A stretch of 16,155 nucleotides of DNA, from assembly GCA_018221005.1 (NCBI GenBank), contig JAAOXW010000050.1, positions 1 to 16,155 of the forward strand. Reading direction: 5' to 3'. The notes under the pieces are model-generated. The model ran no database searches and was not told where the DNA came from. It worked only from the letters and a program-made list of their open reading frames with translations. Below are positions 7,102 to 13,876 of this stretch, piece after piece. Origin of the DNA: Candidatus Altarchaeota archaeon (GTDB lineage: Archaea > SpSt-1190). The position numbers and the translations under genes are program-made. How positions within the stretch are numbered: the stretch's first letter is position 1; each line of letters begins with the position of its first letter.

Positions 7102-7811
7102 TGAATAATTCTTATCACTCGAAATTTAAGGGTATCGACATCAGCAATTAACATCTCCCCGTCTCCCATCTCCACCCAATCGCGTGTCCGGAGGGGTGCG
7201 GATGAAATTTGGAGAGACTCATGGCCATTTTCATCGTGTCGATAAAACAATCTCATGGGCCTGCTGTACATCTTGCGGTAGGCATAGAGGGTTTTTCCAT
7301 CTGTCAGAATAAAATTAACTGCGGTTGCATCTAATTGCCCACTCTCATTGAGTTTCTGAATTTTTCGAAAAGCCTTACGCATACCAAAGAGGGGACGCTG
7401 GCCTTCAATGTGTTGAAGAAGAAAATGCAACAACATCTCTGAATCGGTGTCTCCCCGCATATCTTGATATTGGTCCTTAATTAGGTATTTTAACTGTTTA
7501 GAGATGGTGCCGTTATGAGAAAATATGTAATCTTTGAAAGTGAAGGGGTGATTGTTCACATCCCGGACATTACCACGTGTCTGTTTCCGAAGATGTGCTA
7601 TTACCATATTTGACCTAGCGGTTCGTGCAGCAGTTAGATATTTTGGGTCATATAATGCGGTGGTTGAACTTTTAGAGACTACAGGTTTATTCCGGTAGTA
7701 CCATCCAATACCCCACCCGTCTGAGTGGACGGAGGACAGGTGCCGAAAATATAGGAGATCTTCTTCAAAGGAGCGTCGGTCGGGGGAAAGGGCAGCAAAC
7801 AATCGACACAT
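7098..7811 (-). CDS. Class II glutamine amidotransferase domain protein
   Basis: A 237-residue stand-alone class II (Ntn) glutamine amidotransferase of the YafJ/EgtC-like group. From the ATG at 7811 the protein begins Met-Cys-Arg, so Cys2 becomes the N-terminal nucleophile after Met removal. Further motifs are HSDGWGIGWY (29-38), AHLRKQTRG with Arg74, NHPF (87-90), SHNGT (98-102, oxyanion Asn100-Gly101) and RGDTDSE (119-125, Asp121). No synthase domain is attached, so the ammonia acceptor is unknown. A longer in-frame form starting at 7904 is rejected, since it would bury the nucleophile and overlap the divergent gene; a TATA-like box lies 21-28 bases upstream of the chosen ATG. It leads an overlapping run with the PAP2 and YggU genes. 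Confidence 0.9.
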   Translation of the reverse strand: MCRLFAALSPDRRSFEEDLLYFRHLSSVHSDGWGIGWYYRNKPVVSKSSTTALYDPKYLTAARTARSNMVIAHLRKQTRGNVRDVNNHPFTFKDYIFSHNGTISKQLKYLIKDQYQDMRGDTDSEMLLHFLLQHIEGQRPLFGMRKAFRKIQKLNESGQLDATAVNFILTDGKTLYAYRKMYSRPMRLFYRHDENGHESLQISSAPLRTRDWVEMGDGEMLIADVDTLKFRVIRIIH

Positions 7812-7831
7812 GGTAGTTAGGTGCGTTCTGG

Positions 7832-7839
7832 ATATTAAT
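7832..7839 (-). promoter_or_regulatory. TATA-like box for the amidotransferase operon
   Basis: ATTAATAT on the minus strand, 21-28 bases upstream of the ATG at 7811. A 7-bp direct repeat TTCTGGA (7826-7832 and 7847-7853, 21 bases apart) flanks it. Confidence 0.5.
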
Positions 7840-7861
7840 CCATTTCTTCTGGAGACATCAC

Positions 7862-7869
7862 ACTTATAA
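7862..7869 (+). promoter_or_regulatory. TATA-like box for the aminotransferase gene
   Basis: ACTTATAA, 23-30 bases upstream of the ATG at 7892. It is the only obvious promoter before the four-gene plus-strand run 7892-10677. Confidence 0.5.
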
Positions 7870-7891
7870 CAAACCGCAAACAAAAGATGAA

Positions 7892-9001
7892 ATGCTCGCA
7901 GCAAGAGTTGGTACTTTAAAATATGCCATTCGAGAAGTTGCAGCTAAGGCCCGTGAAGTTGAGGCCAGAGGAAAAAAAATTATAAATTTAAACATCGGCG
8001 ACCCGCTAAAATTTGACTTTCAGGTTCCCACATCTTTTGTGGAAGGGGTTAGGAAACATCTCGGAAAGGGAAATTACAGTGCAAGCGAGGGGGTGGGCGA
8101 ATTGCGAAGTGCCGTTGCTGAATGGGAAGGTAAGAAAGGAGTTGCTGTGGATGCCAAAAACATTTACATGTCCAATGGAGTTTCTGAAGCAGTCTTCGGC
8201 TTATTTGGAGTTCTTCTAAACCCAGGGGATGAAATTATTGTTCCGAGCCCAGTATATCCAATTTATGAGGCATACTCTCGATTTTTTGGCGCCACACCAG
8301 TATTCTATGACGGAATTAATCCGAGTGTTGAAGCGATTCAGGCGTTAATTGGCCCAAAGACTAAGGCTATTGTAATTATTAATCCAAACAATCCAACAGG
8401 ACTAATTTATGATGAAGGGTTCTTGCGGGGCGTGACTGAATTGGGGCCTCTTGTAATTGCTGATGAGATTTATGATTTGATGAATTTTGGAAAGTGCCCC
8501 GTCAATATGGGAAAATTAACTTCAGAAAATTTAGTCGTGCTGAATGGTTTTTCAAAAACATTTCTAGCTCCGGGCTACAGAGTCGGCTATGCATATTTTA
8601 TGGGGGCGGATAAAGTTGAGGGGGCTTTCCTAAAATACTGTCAATCAAGGCTCTGCGCAAATACACCCGTGCAATGGGGTGCAATTGAAGCTATCAAGGA
8701 AGGTGGAAGCTGGATAAAACCCACCAATAAAAAACTCGAGAAGAGAAGGAACATTGCATATAAAGGGCTTAAGAAACTTGGACTCGAAGTTGAAAAACCC
8801 GAAGGGGCGTTTTATGTTTTCCCAAAACTTCCAGTGAGTGATGATAAAAAGTTTGTACTGGATTTGATTGAAAGAGAAGGTGTAGTTTTAGTACATGGTT
8901 CAGGCTTCGCCCGAGCGGGACATTTCAGAATGGTCTTCCTGCCACCAGAAGAAATTTTGAAAGAAGCCATAGAAAAAATTGGAAGGTTCATGAATGGGTA
9001 G
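7892..9001 (+). CDS. Class I/II PLP-dependent aminotransferase (AspC/AlaT-like)
   Basis: A 369-residue fold-type I aminotransferase. Visible residues: GDP (36-38), NPNNPTG (164-170) with the cofactor-pairing Asn167, ADEIYD (190-195) with Asp191 and Tyr194, SKTF (221-224) with the PLP Schiff-base Lys222 and Arg230 in PGYRVGY, and the carboxylate-binding Arg346 in FRMVF. Length and motifs match archaeal aspartate/alanine aminotransferases, which move an amino group between a glutamate/2-oxoglutarate pair and another amino acid. Exact substrate cannot be read from the sequence. The start is the ATG at 7892, with a TATA-like box at the leaderless distance. Its stop overlaps the Ogg2 start by 8 bases, so the downstream repair genes are probably on the same transcript. 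Confidence 0.93.
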   Translation: MLAARVGTLKYAIREVAAKAREVEARGKKIINLNIGDPLKFDFQVPTSFVEGVRKHLGKGNYSASEGVGELRSAVAEWEGKKGVAVDAKNIYMSNGVSEAVFGLFGVLLNPGDEIIVPSPVYPIYEAYSRFFGATPVFYDGINPSVEAIQALIGPKTKAIVIINPNNPTGLIYDEGFLRGVTELGPLVIADEIYDLMNFGKCPVNMGKLTSENLVVLNGFSKTFLAPGYRVGYAYFMGADKVEGAFLKYCQSRLCANTPVQWGAIEAIKEGGSWIKPTNKKLEKRRNIAYKGLKKLGLEVEKPEGAFYVFPKLPVSDDKKFVLDLIEREGVVLVHGSGFARAGHFRMVFLPPEEILKEAIEKIGRFMNG

Positions 9002-9611
9002 TTTGGAAAAAAAGATAAGGGAGTTGGAAAAATCTCCTATCAAAAAACAGGTTGAAGGACAGATAACGCTTTTTGAAAATAAACGGGATTGGAACGAGTT
9101 ATTCAGTGAATTATGTTTTTGTCTACTAACTGCCAATTATACTGCAGAGGGGGGGATTCGAATCCAAAAAAAGTTGGGCTTTGAGGGTTTCTACAACTTG
9201 GCTGAGGATGAATTAGCACACCAATTAATAGCCTTGGGCCACCGTTTTCCAAATGCGCGAGCAGCGTACATTGTTCAGGCTAGAAAAATCGCAGAGGATT
9301 TGCCTACCGTCTTCAGATTCGATGGAAAGAATGCAAGACTATGGCTTCAGGGTGTGAAGGGGTTGGGGATGAAGGAGGCGAGTCACTTCCTCAGAAATGT
9401 TGGGTTTAAGGATGTTGCCATAATTGACAGACACATACTAAGGGGGTTGAAGGAACATGATTATATTTTACAAATTCCAAAGACCATCACAAGAAAGCAG
9501 TATATTGAAATTGAGAAGATTGTAGAAGAACTTGGTAAGGGACTTGAAATGGATTTGGCCAGACTTGATCTCTATATGTGGTACTTGAAAACCGGGAAGA
9601 TACTTAAGTGA
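8994..9611 (+). CDS. 8-oxoguanine DNA glycosylase/AP lyase, Ogg2 type
   Basis: A 205-residue helix-hairpin-helix-GPD glycosylase of the archaeal Ogg2 type, which removes 8-oxoguanine from DNA and nicks the abasic site. The hairpin is VKGLGMKEASHFLRNVG (121-137) with catalytic Lys127; Asp145 in IIDRHIL is the GPD aspartate. The 18-residue Lys-Asp spacing is the same as I recall for the Methanocaldococcus enzyme. The protein ends in a lysine, and a C-terminal lysine is reported to contact the oxidised base in this family. No iron-sulfur cluster cysteines are present, as expected for Ogg2. It overlaps the aminotransferase gene by 8 bases and is followed after 17 bases by the HD gene and then the MTH1-like Nudix gene, a guanine-oxidation context. 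Confidence 0.9.
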   Translation: MGSLEKKIRELEKSPIKKQVEGQITLFENKRDWNELFSELCFCLLTANYTAEGGIRIQKKLGFEGFYNLAEDELAHQLIALGHRFPNARAAYIVQARKIAEDLPTVFRFDGKNARLWLQGVKGLGMKEASHFLRNVGFKDVAIIDRHILRGLKEHDYILQIPKTITRKQYIEIEKIVEELGKGLEMDLARLDLYMWYLKTGKILK

Positions 9612-9628
9612 CTGGCAGTGGCTGAGGT

Positions 9629-10207
9629 ATGACACTCAAGGATAAAGAGGTCTTGAATTTCCTTTTTGAAACCGCAATGTTAAGGCGCATAAAACATGAG
9701 GGATGGAGGTTTGCAGGTGTTGAATTTCCGGATAGTGTGGCAGAGCATTCCCTTAGGGCTGCCCAAATTGGATATGTGTTGGCGCATATGGAGGGGTATG
9801 AAAATCCAGAAAGGGTAGCCACCATGTTAATATTCCATGATCTTGCAGAATCTCGAACGGGGGACCAACACCTAATCGCAAAAAAATATATCAAATCAGA
9901 TGAGGAAGCCGCGTTGAGAGACCAAGTAAAACATTTGGGAAAACTTGGTGAAAATATTATTGAGTTGTGGGGTCAGATAGAACGAAGAGATGATATGGCT
10001 GGAAAAATTGCAAAAGATGCAGATTGGTTAGAGCAGGCACTAACTGCTAAAGAGTACATGGAAAAGGGCTACAAGGATGCAAAGATTTGGATAAGGAATG
10101 GAAGGAAACTTGCACATTTTAAAACCACCAAGAGGTTAATGGATAAGTTGTTGAAGATGAATTCAAGCGATTGGTGCAAGGATCTAAATGTCGCAAAGAA
10201 CTATTAG
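9629..10207 (+). CDS. HD-domain nucleotidase-like protein (YfbR/HDDC2 type)
   Basis: A 192-residue HD-domain metal-dependent phosphohydrolase resembling YfbR/HDDC2 5'-deoxynucleotidases. Metal and catalytic residues fit: His40 in AEHSLRAA, His70-Asp71 with Glu74 in HDLAESRTGD, and Asp130 in KDADWLEQA; the Trp26-Arg27 near the start is also typical. Known relatives hydrolyse deoxynucleoside 5'-monophosphates. The ATG at 9629 is the first in frame after a TGA only a few bases upstream; the GAGGT preceding it has zero spacing, so it is not a convincing ribosome binding site. The gene sits 17 bases after Ogg2 and 2 bases before the Nudix gene. The position suggests it might remove the phosphate from the Nudix product, but this is inference. 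Confidence 0.85.
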   Translation: MTLKDKEVLNFLFETAMLRRIKHEGWRFAGVEFPDSVAEHSLRAAQIGYVLAHMEGYENPERVATMLIFHDLAESRTGDQHLIAKKYIKSDEEAALRDQVKHLGKLGENIIELWGQIERRDDMAGKIAKDADWLEQALTAKEYMEKGYKDAKIWIRNGRKLAHFKTTKRLMDKLLKMNSSDWCKDLNVAKNY

Positions 10208-10209
10208 TG

Positions 10210-10677
10210 ATGAGGATGCAAATAACGAATTTATGCTATGTTTTAGACGGAGAAAAAGTTCTACTCATTGAAAAAAAGAGGGGGTTTGGCAAAGATAAAG
10301 TGAATGGCCCCGGAGGAAAGATGGAAGCGGGTGAGAGTCCTGAAGACGCCGTGAAGAGGGAAGTGCTGGAAGAAACGGGCATTATTGTCGATCCAAAATT
10401 TTCAGGAATCGTTGAATTCAATAATGATGGAAGCTTAGACAATCTATGTTTCATCTTTGTCGCTGACGGTTTTGAAGGCGAGCCAAAGGAGACTGAAGAA
10501 GCTAGACCTTTCTGGGTTCACAAAGATGAGGTGCCACTATCTAGGATGTGGGAGGATGATAAATATTGGTTGCATCTTGTTTTGAACGGTAAAAAAATTC
10601 ACGGTAGATTTCATTTCAAAAATTGGAAACTAGTAAAGCATCAAGTGCATTTGCTTTCAGAACTAGACCACATTTAG
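10210..10677 (+). CDS. Nudix hydrolase, MTH1-like (8-oxo-dGTP diphosphatase)
   Basis: A 155-residue Nudix hydrolase. The box G-x5-E-x7-RE-V-L-EE-T-G-I spans 36-58 with all metal-binding glutamates. Outside the box it follows human MTH1 closely: KKRGFG (22-27), Asn32 at the MTH1 Asn33 position, MWEDDKYW (113-120) corresponding to the segment with MTH1 Trp117, Asp119 and Asp120, and a HG-x-F-x-F strand near 131-136. These residues bind the oxidised purine in MTH1, so conversion of 8-oxo-dGTP to 8-oxo-dGMP is the likely reaction. The ATG at 10210, two bases after the HD stop, is preferred to an in-frame TTG at 10171 inside that gene; the ATG at 10216 is an alternative. The TAG stop overlaps the convergent ABCE1 TAA stop by 4 bases. 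Confidence 0.88.
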   Translation: MRMQITNLCYVLDGEKVLLIEKKRGFGKDKVNGPGGKMEAGESPEDAVKREVLEETGIIVDPKFSGIVEFNNDGSLDNLCFIFVADGFEGEPKETEEARPFWVHKDEVPLSRMWEDDKYWLHLVLNGKKIHGRFHFKNWKLVKHQVHLLSELDHI

Positions 10678-12428
10678 GCCTCATAAAACTGGTTTTCAGC
10701 CCGTAATTCCTTATCTTTTTTTGACCCTGGCTTATTAATTCTTGGTCTTCGACTTTGTGGGTCTCTGCGAAGAGTAATATTTACATCCTTGAGAAACGCA
10801 TTCATGCCCGTTTTTACGTCCATTGGACTTGATGCTACACCTTCAGTTCCGGGCTTCCCTGTAAAGAGCATAAGACGGTCACTGAGATAATCAATTAGCA
10901 TCAGGTCGTGTTCAACTACAATAGTTGCTTTGTTACGGGATTGTGTTAGTCGACGAATTAGTTTTGCAACTTTAACTCTCTGTTCACTGTCAAGATACGC
11001 AGAAGGTTCGTCAAAAAGATATAGGTCTGCTTCTTGAGCAAGACACAACCCAATAGTCACTCGTTGCAATTCACCACCACTTAATTCATTCACAAAACGA
11101 GTGAGTAGGTGTGAAAGTTCAAGGGGAGTGTATATGTCGCGATTAAGATTTATTGCCGTATCAACTTCTATCATTTTGAACATTGCAGCCACGGGAATTT
11201 CTTCAGGTTCAATGTACTGGGGCTTGTAACTTATTTTTAAGTCGGTGTCGAGTTTACCTTCCTTGGGTTTAATTTGGCCCGCGAGCGTTTTCACCCAAGT
11301 GGTCTTTCCTAGGGCGTTGCGACCAAGAACCCCGATAATCTCGGATTTTCGTATCTGCCCTGCAGGGGAGGTAAGTTTGAAGCCGCCAAGGTCCACTAAA
11401 AATTTTGGAAAGTCAAGTAGACTCTCAGTTCCCGCCTCGCTGGGGGGCCGTATTAGAAACGTTAGTGGCTCGTCTCGAATCCTCACATTTTCTGCGGTCA
11501 AAAAGCCATCTAGGAACTCATTTACGCCTGTGCGGGTATTCTTTTTCATAGACACAATACCAAAGACGCCCGGACGCCCATACATTAAATTAACTGTATC
11601 AGAAAGATAATCAAGCATAATGAGGTCGTGCTCAATTACAAACAAACGCTTTGAATATTTTCGAAGAACTTCTGCAACACGAAGACGTTCATAAACGTCA
11701 AGAAAACTTCCCGGCTCATCAACAATTACCAAATCAGATTTTTTTAGCAATGCAGCTGCAATTGCAACCCGCTGAAGCTCTCCGCCACTCAAATCAGAAA
11801 GTGAACGTGAGAAGATGTGGGAGATTCCCAGCTCCTGTGAGATTGGTTCAAGTTTATTGGTCTCATTCGCTTCGCTCACTTTGTTAAGGAGCTCACTCAC
11901 CGTTCCTTTGAACATCTTTGGGAGGTGGGTGACTTCTTGAGGTTTAAGTGCAACTCGAATCTTATTGTCAAAGAGCTCTTTGAAATAGGAACCAAGTTCA
12001 GTGCCGGCGTAAGTATTGAGAACTTTTTCTCGGTTAGCTTGTTCATCTTCAGACTCTGCTCCAAAGTTTGGGGTGAGTTTGCCTGAAAAAAGGTTTGCAA
12101 TTGTGGATTTTCCAGTTCCGTTGGGGCCAATTAATCCCACTGAACCGGTTGGAGAAGGAAGCCCAAAGAGTCCAAAACCATTCTGTCCGTATCTGTGGGT
12201 CATACTGCCCGTTCCTTCTGGGAGGTTGATAACACTAATCGCATCAAAGGGGCACTTGTGAACACAAATACCACAGCCAATACAGGGATCTTCCAGTATG
12301 ATGGCCTTTCCACCTTCGGGGATGGTGATGATTTCTGTCCCCCCTCTTGCGACTGGACAAAACTTCAAACATTCTGATGCACATTTTTCCGGTGTGCATT
12401 TTTTCTTGTCAACCACCACTATACGCAT
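10674..12428 (-). CDS. ABCE1/Rli1 ribosome-recycling ATPase
   Basis: A 584-residue protein with the ABCE1 layout. The N-terminal iron-sulfur domain has eight cysteines (11, 16, 20, 24 and 49, 52, 55, 59) for two [4Fe-4S] clusters. NBD1 has Walker A GPNGTGKS (101-108), LSGGELQR (213-220), Walker B LVIVDEP (233-239) and His267. NBD2 has Walker A GRNALGKTT (369-377), LSGGELQR (449-456), Walker B LYLFDEP (469-475) and His507. The hinge and the R-x-P-R-x-N-K tail (about 561-566) are also present. The protein splits ribosomes after termination and is essential in archaea and eukaryotes. The ATG at 12428 has a TATA-like box 22-29 bases upstream, suggesting a leaderless message. The divergent neighbour is the CYTH-like gene. 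Confidence 0.97.
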   Translation of the reverse strand: MRIVVVDKKKCTPEKCASECLKFCPVARGGTEIITIPEGGKAIILEDPCIGCGICVHKCPFDAISVINLPEGTGSMTHRYGQNGFGLFGLPSPTGSVGLIGPNGTGKSTIANLFSGKLTPNFGAESEDEQANREKVLNTYAGTELGSYFKELFDNKIRVALKPQEVTHLPKMFKGTVSELLNKVSEANETNKLEPISQELGISHIFSRSLSDLSGGELQRVAIAAALLKKSDLVIVDEPGSFLDVYERLRVAEVLRKYSKRLFVIEHDLIMLDYLSDTVNLMYGRPGVFGIVSMKKNTRTGVNEFLDGFLTAENVRIRDEPLTFLIRPPSEAGTESLLDFPKFLVDLGGFKLTSPAGQIRKSEIIGVLGRNALGKTTWVKTLAGQIKPKEGKLDTDLKISYKPQYIEPEEIPVAAMFKMIEVDTAINLNRDIYTPLELSHLLTRFVNELSGGELQRVTIGLCLAQEADLYLFDEPSAYLDSEQRVKVAKLIRRLTQSRNKATIVVEHDLMLIDYLSDRLMLFTGKPGTEGVASSPMDVKTGMNAFLKDVNITLRRDPQSRRPRINKPGSKKDKELRAENQFYEA

Positions 12429-12449
12429 AAACTGATTGGTATTTCGTAG

Positions 12450-12457
12450 TTTAAAAC
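12450..12457 (-). promoter_or_regulatory. TATA-like box for the ABCE1 gene
   Basis: GTTTTAAA on the minus strand, 22-29 bases upstream of the ABCE1 ATG. Confidence 0.5.
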
Positions 12458-12464
12458 AAATAGG

Positions 12465-12472
12465 CTAAATAC
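12465..12472 (+). promoter_or_regulatory. TATA-like box for the CYTH-like gene
   Basis: CTAAATAC, 21-28 bases upstream of the GTG at 12493. It decides that start, since no Shine-Dalgarno is visible and an in-frame TAG lies directly before the GTG. Confidence 0.45.
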
Positions 12473-12492
12473 ACCATGCGCGCCTTATTTAG

Positions 12493-13437
12493 GTGGAAGG
12501 GGAAACTGAGTGCGAAATCCGATGGAAAATAAAGAGATTCGGTAAGTTTCAGGAAAGTTTACAAAAAAAAGGGTGGAAGCTAAAGGGCCCCTTTCATACA
12601 GTTGATTACTACTTTCAACCCAAATATGGGACTTTTTGGAATCCAAATAAAAAGTCAGTGAAGGCTCAAGAATGGAAAAAACCCAAGTCGGACGCACGAA
12701 TCTATTTGCAACAGTACGAAACTGTACTTTGGAAGGGAAATACGTATAAGAAAACTTTTCCCCCCTTCTCAAAAGTCAAACTGTATGAAGGCCCAATTGA
12801 AGTTTGTAAAGTGGTGTTACGGGGCCTGGGATTTGAAGAGTGGATGATTATTGAGAAACAGGATGGGCGGTTATGGCACCATCCAAAAACTAAAGCGTAC
12901 CTTGCTATGGAAAAAATTAGGGGTATGGGCTGGACGGGAAGGATGAATTTTGTGGGAAAAACATCGAAAGTGGCAGACGACAAGATGAGGCGCGCCATTG
13001 GAAAGCTTGGTATCCCCAGGAGGCAAGTTAAATTAAAAATGCTAGTGGTGACGTTCGCAGAAAAAGAAGGTAGGATGAAAAGACCTAGTGATAAAGCCAA
13101 ACATGATGCTCGAGAAGAACACCTGTTGAGGGAAACTAAAGAGGACTTCATATTCCAAAAGAGACTCGAAAAATTCAAGAAAAAACTTGAGAAGATGTGG
13201 AAGAAACAAGAGAAACGGAGGGATGCGGAAGAAACTAAAGAACTCAAGAAAGGGCCAATCAAGAAAAAAAGAACCCCAAAGAAGAAGCCCACCAAAGTCA
13301 AGAAGAAAGTAGTTAAACTTACAAAGAAAAAACCAATTGTCAAAAAGCTCAATAAGAAACAAAAAACGGTTAAGAAAAAGGTTACAAAAAAACGAAGTGC
13401 GCCAAAGAAAAAAGCCAAAAAGGCTAGAAAAAAATAA
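12493..13437 (+). CDS. CYTH-like domain protein with lysine-rich H1-like tail
   Basis: A 314-residue protein in two parts. Residues 1-195 resemble a divergent CYTH (triphosphate tunnel) domain: an opening E6-x-E8-x-R10 strand in place of ExExK, VDYYF (37-41), DARIYLQQ (67-74), LWKG (79-82), GLGFEEWMIIEKQDGR (111-126), AMEKIRGMGW (138-147) and a helix ending KLGIPRR. The last acidic strand of canonical members (E-x-E) reads GRMNF, so catalysis is doubtful; triphosphate or polyphosphate binding is possible. Residues 196-250 are a charged helical linker. Residues 252-314 contain 36 Lys/Arg and no acidic residue, with PKKK-type repeats as in histone H1, suggesting nucleic-acid or ribosome binding. 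The GTG start is forced by the in-frame TAG just before it. Function not known; the CYTH call is tentative. Confidence 0.8.
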   Translation: MEGETECEIRWKIKRFGKFQESLQKKGWKLKGPFHTVDYYFQPKYGTFWNPNKKSVKAQEWKKPKSDARIYLQQYETVLWKGNTYKKTFPPFSKVKLYEGPIEVCKVVLRGLGFEEWMIIEKQDGRLWHHPKTKAYLAMEKIRGMGWTGRMNFVGKTSKVADDKMRRAIGKLGIPRRQVKLKMLVVTFAEKEGRMKRPSDKAKHDAREEHLLRETKEDFIFQKRLEKFKKKLEKMWKKQEKRRDAEETKELKKGPIKKKRTPKKKPTKVKKKVVKLTKKKPIVKKLNKKQKTVKKKVTKKRSAPKKKAKKARKK

Positions 13438-13438
13438 C

Positions 13439-13747
13439 TTATTCTAAAATTTGAATTTCTATGTGGACGTTCTCAGGCACTTGAAGCCTCATAATTTGTC
13501 TCATAACACGGTCATCGAGTCCAACATCAACAACCCTCTTGTGGATTCGCTTTTCCCATCGCTCCCACCTATTGGTGCCTTCGCCATCAGGGGAGGTAAG
13601 AGTGGTAATTTTGAGTTTCTTAGTTGGTAAGGGAATAGGGCCGGATACTTTCACGCCCGATTTCTGACCTAATTTCTTGATGTCTACGGCTACTTTATCC
13701 ACCACTTCGGGCGAAATTCCGCTGAGTTTTATTCTTGCCTTTCTCAT
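13439..13747 (-). CDS. rpsJ: Small ribosomal subunit protein uS10
   Basis: A 102-residue protein with the archaeal/eukaryotic uS10 sequence: ARIKLSG start, VSGPIPLPTKKLKITTLTSPDGEG loop region, a WERWEKRIHKR segment and the final VPENVHIEIQI strand. It is part of the small-subunit head. The ATG at 13747 is preceded by AGGTGAG with a 5-base spacer, the clearest Shine-Dalgarno in the window, so unlike most neighbours it must have a 5' leader. In many archaea uS10 follows EF-1A; here its upstream neighbour is the divergent copper-type regulator and its 3' end meets the convergent CYTH-like gene, so it appears monocistronic. Confidence 0.97.
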   Translation of the reverse strand: MRKARIKLSGISPEVVDKVAVDIKKLGQKSGVKVSGPIPLPTKKLKITTLTSPDGEGTNRWERWEKRIHKRVVDVGLDDRVMRQIMRLQVPENVHIEIQILE

Positions 13748-13752
13748 TTCAA

Positions 13753-13759
13753 CTCACCT
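13753..13759 (-). promoter_or_regulatory. Shine-Dalgarno site of uS10
   Basis: AGGTGAG on the minus strand, five bases before the ATG; it matches the archaeal anti-Shine-Dalgarno core. Confidence 0.75.
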
Positions 13760-13778
13760 TTCTCAGGGGTTTTGAGGT

Positions 13779-13814
13779 TTTAAAAGCTTAGCGTCACAAA
13801 AACTTGAAATAAAA
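13779..13814 (-). promoter_or_regulatory. Candidate TATA boxes for uS10
   Basis: Two AT-rich boxes are possible on the minus strand: CTTTTAAA (13779-13786), which would leave a leader only about 8 bases long, and TTTTATTT (13807-13814), giving a leader of about 37 bases. The Shine-Dalgarno favours the second. Confidence 0.35.
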
Positions 13815-13835
13815 ACAGCTTAAACGACGAGAAAG

Positions 13836-13846
13836 TAACACTGTTA
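13836..13846 (+). promoter_or_regulatory. Palindrome TAAC-N3-GTTA before the regulator gene (candidate operator)
   Basis: TAAC ACT GTTA, ending two bases before the regulator's TATA-like box. The same core, TAAC-N3-GTTA, occurs at 14416-14426 immediately before the copA TATA-like box. Confidence 0.5.
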
Positions 13847-13848
13847 AA

Positions 13849-13856
13849 TTTTTAAA
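13849..13856 (+). promoter_or_regulatory. TATA-like box for the membrane-anchored regulator gene
   Basis: TTTTTAAA, 21-28 bases upstream of the GTG at 13877. Confidence 0.5.
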
Positions 13857-13876
13857 CTGATACTGAACAGGGGGGA

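Noticed and set aside
7826..7853. 7-bp direct repeat TTCTGGA between the divergent amidotransferase and aminotransferase genes
   Set aside because: Too short to separate from chance, and neither neighbour is a regulator; noted only with the promoter.
7812..7904. Longer N terminus for the class II amidotransferase
   Set aside because: The catalytic cysteine must be at position 2 after Met; the extension also overlaps the divergent gene and its promoter.
10171..10209. TTG start 13 codons upstream for the Nudix gene
   Set aside because: It lies inside the HD gene and MTH1-like proteins start close to the first strand; the ATG at 10210 fits.
11245..11610. Open frames on the plus strand within 11245-12377
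   Set aside because: They lie wholly within the ABCE1 gene, whose protein has all expected motifs.
12702..13418. Long open frame on the minus strand (238 codons), Phe/Leu-rich and membrane-like, plus a shorter one at 13042-13362
   Set aside because: It is the antisense of lysine codons (AAA/AAG read as TTT/CTT) in the CYTH-like gene's basic tail; no promoter or plausible start, and the plus-strand protein has a coherent domain structure.
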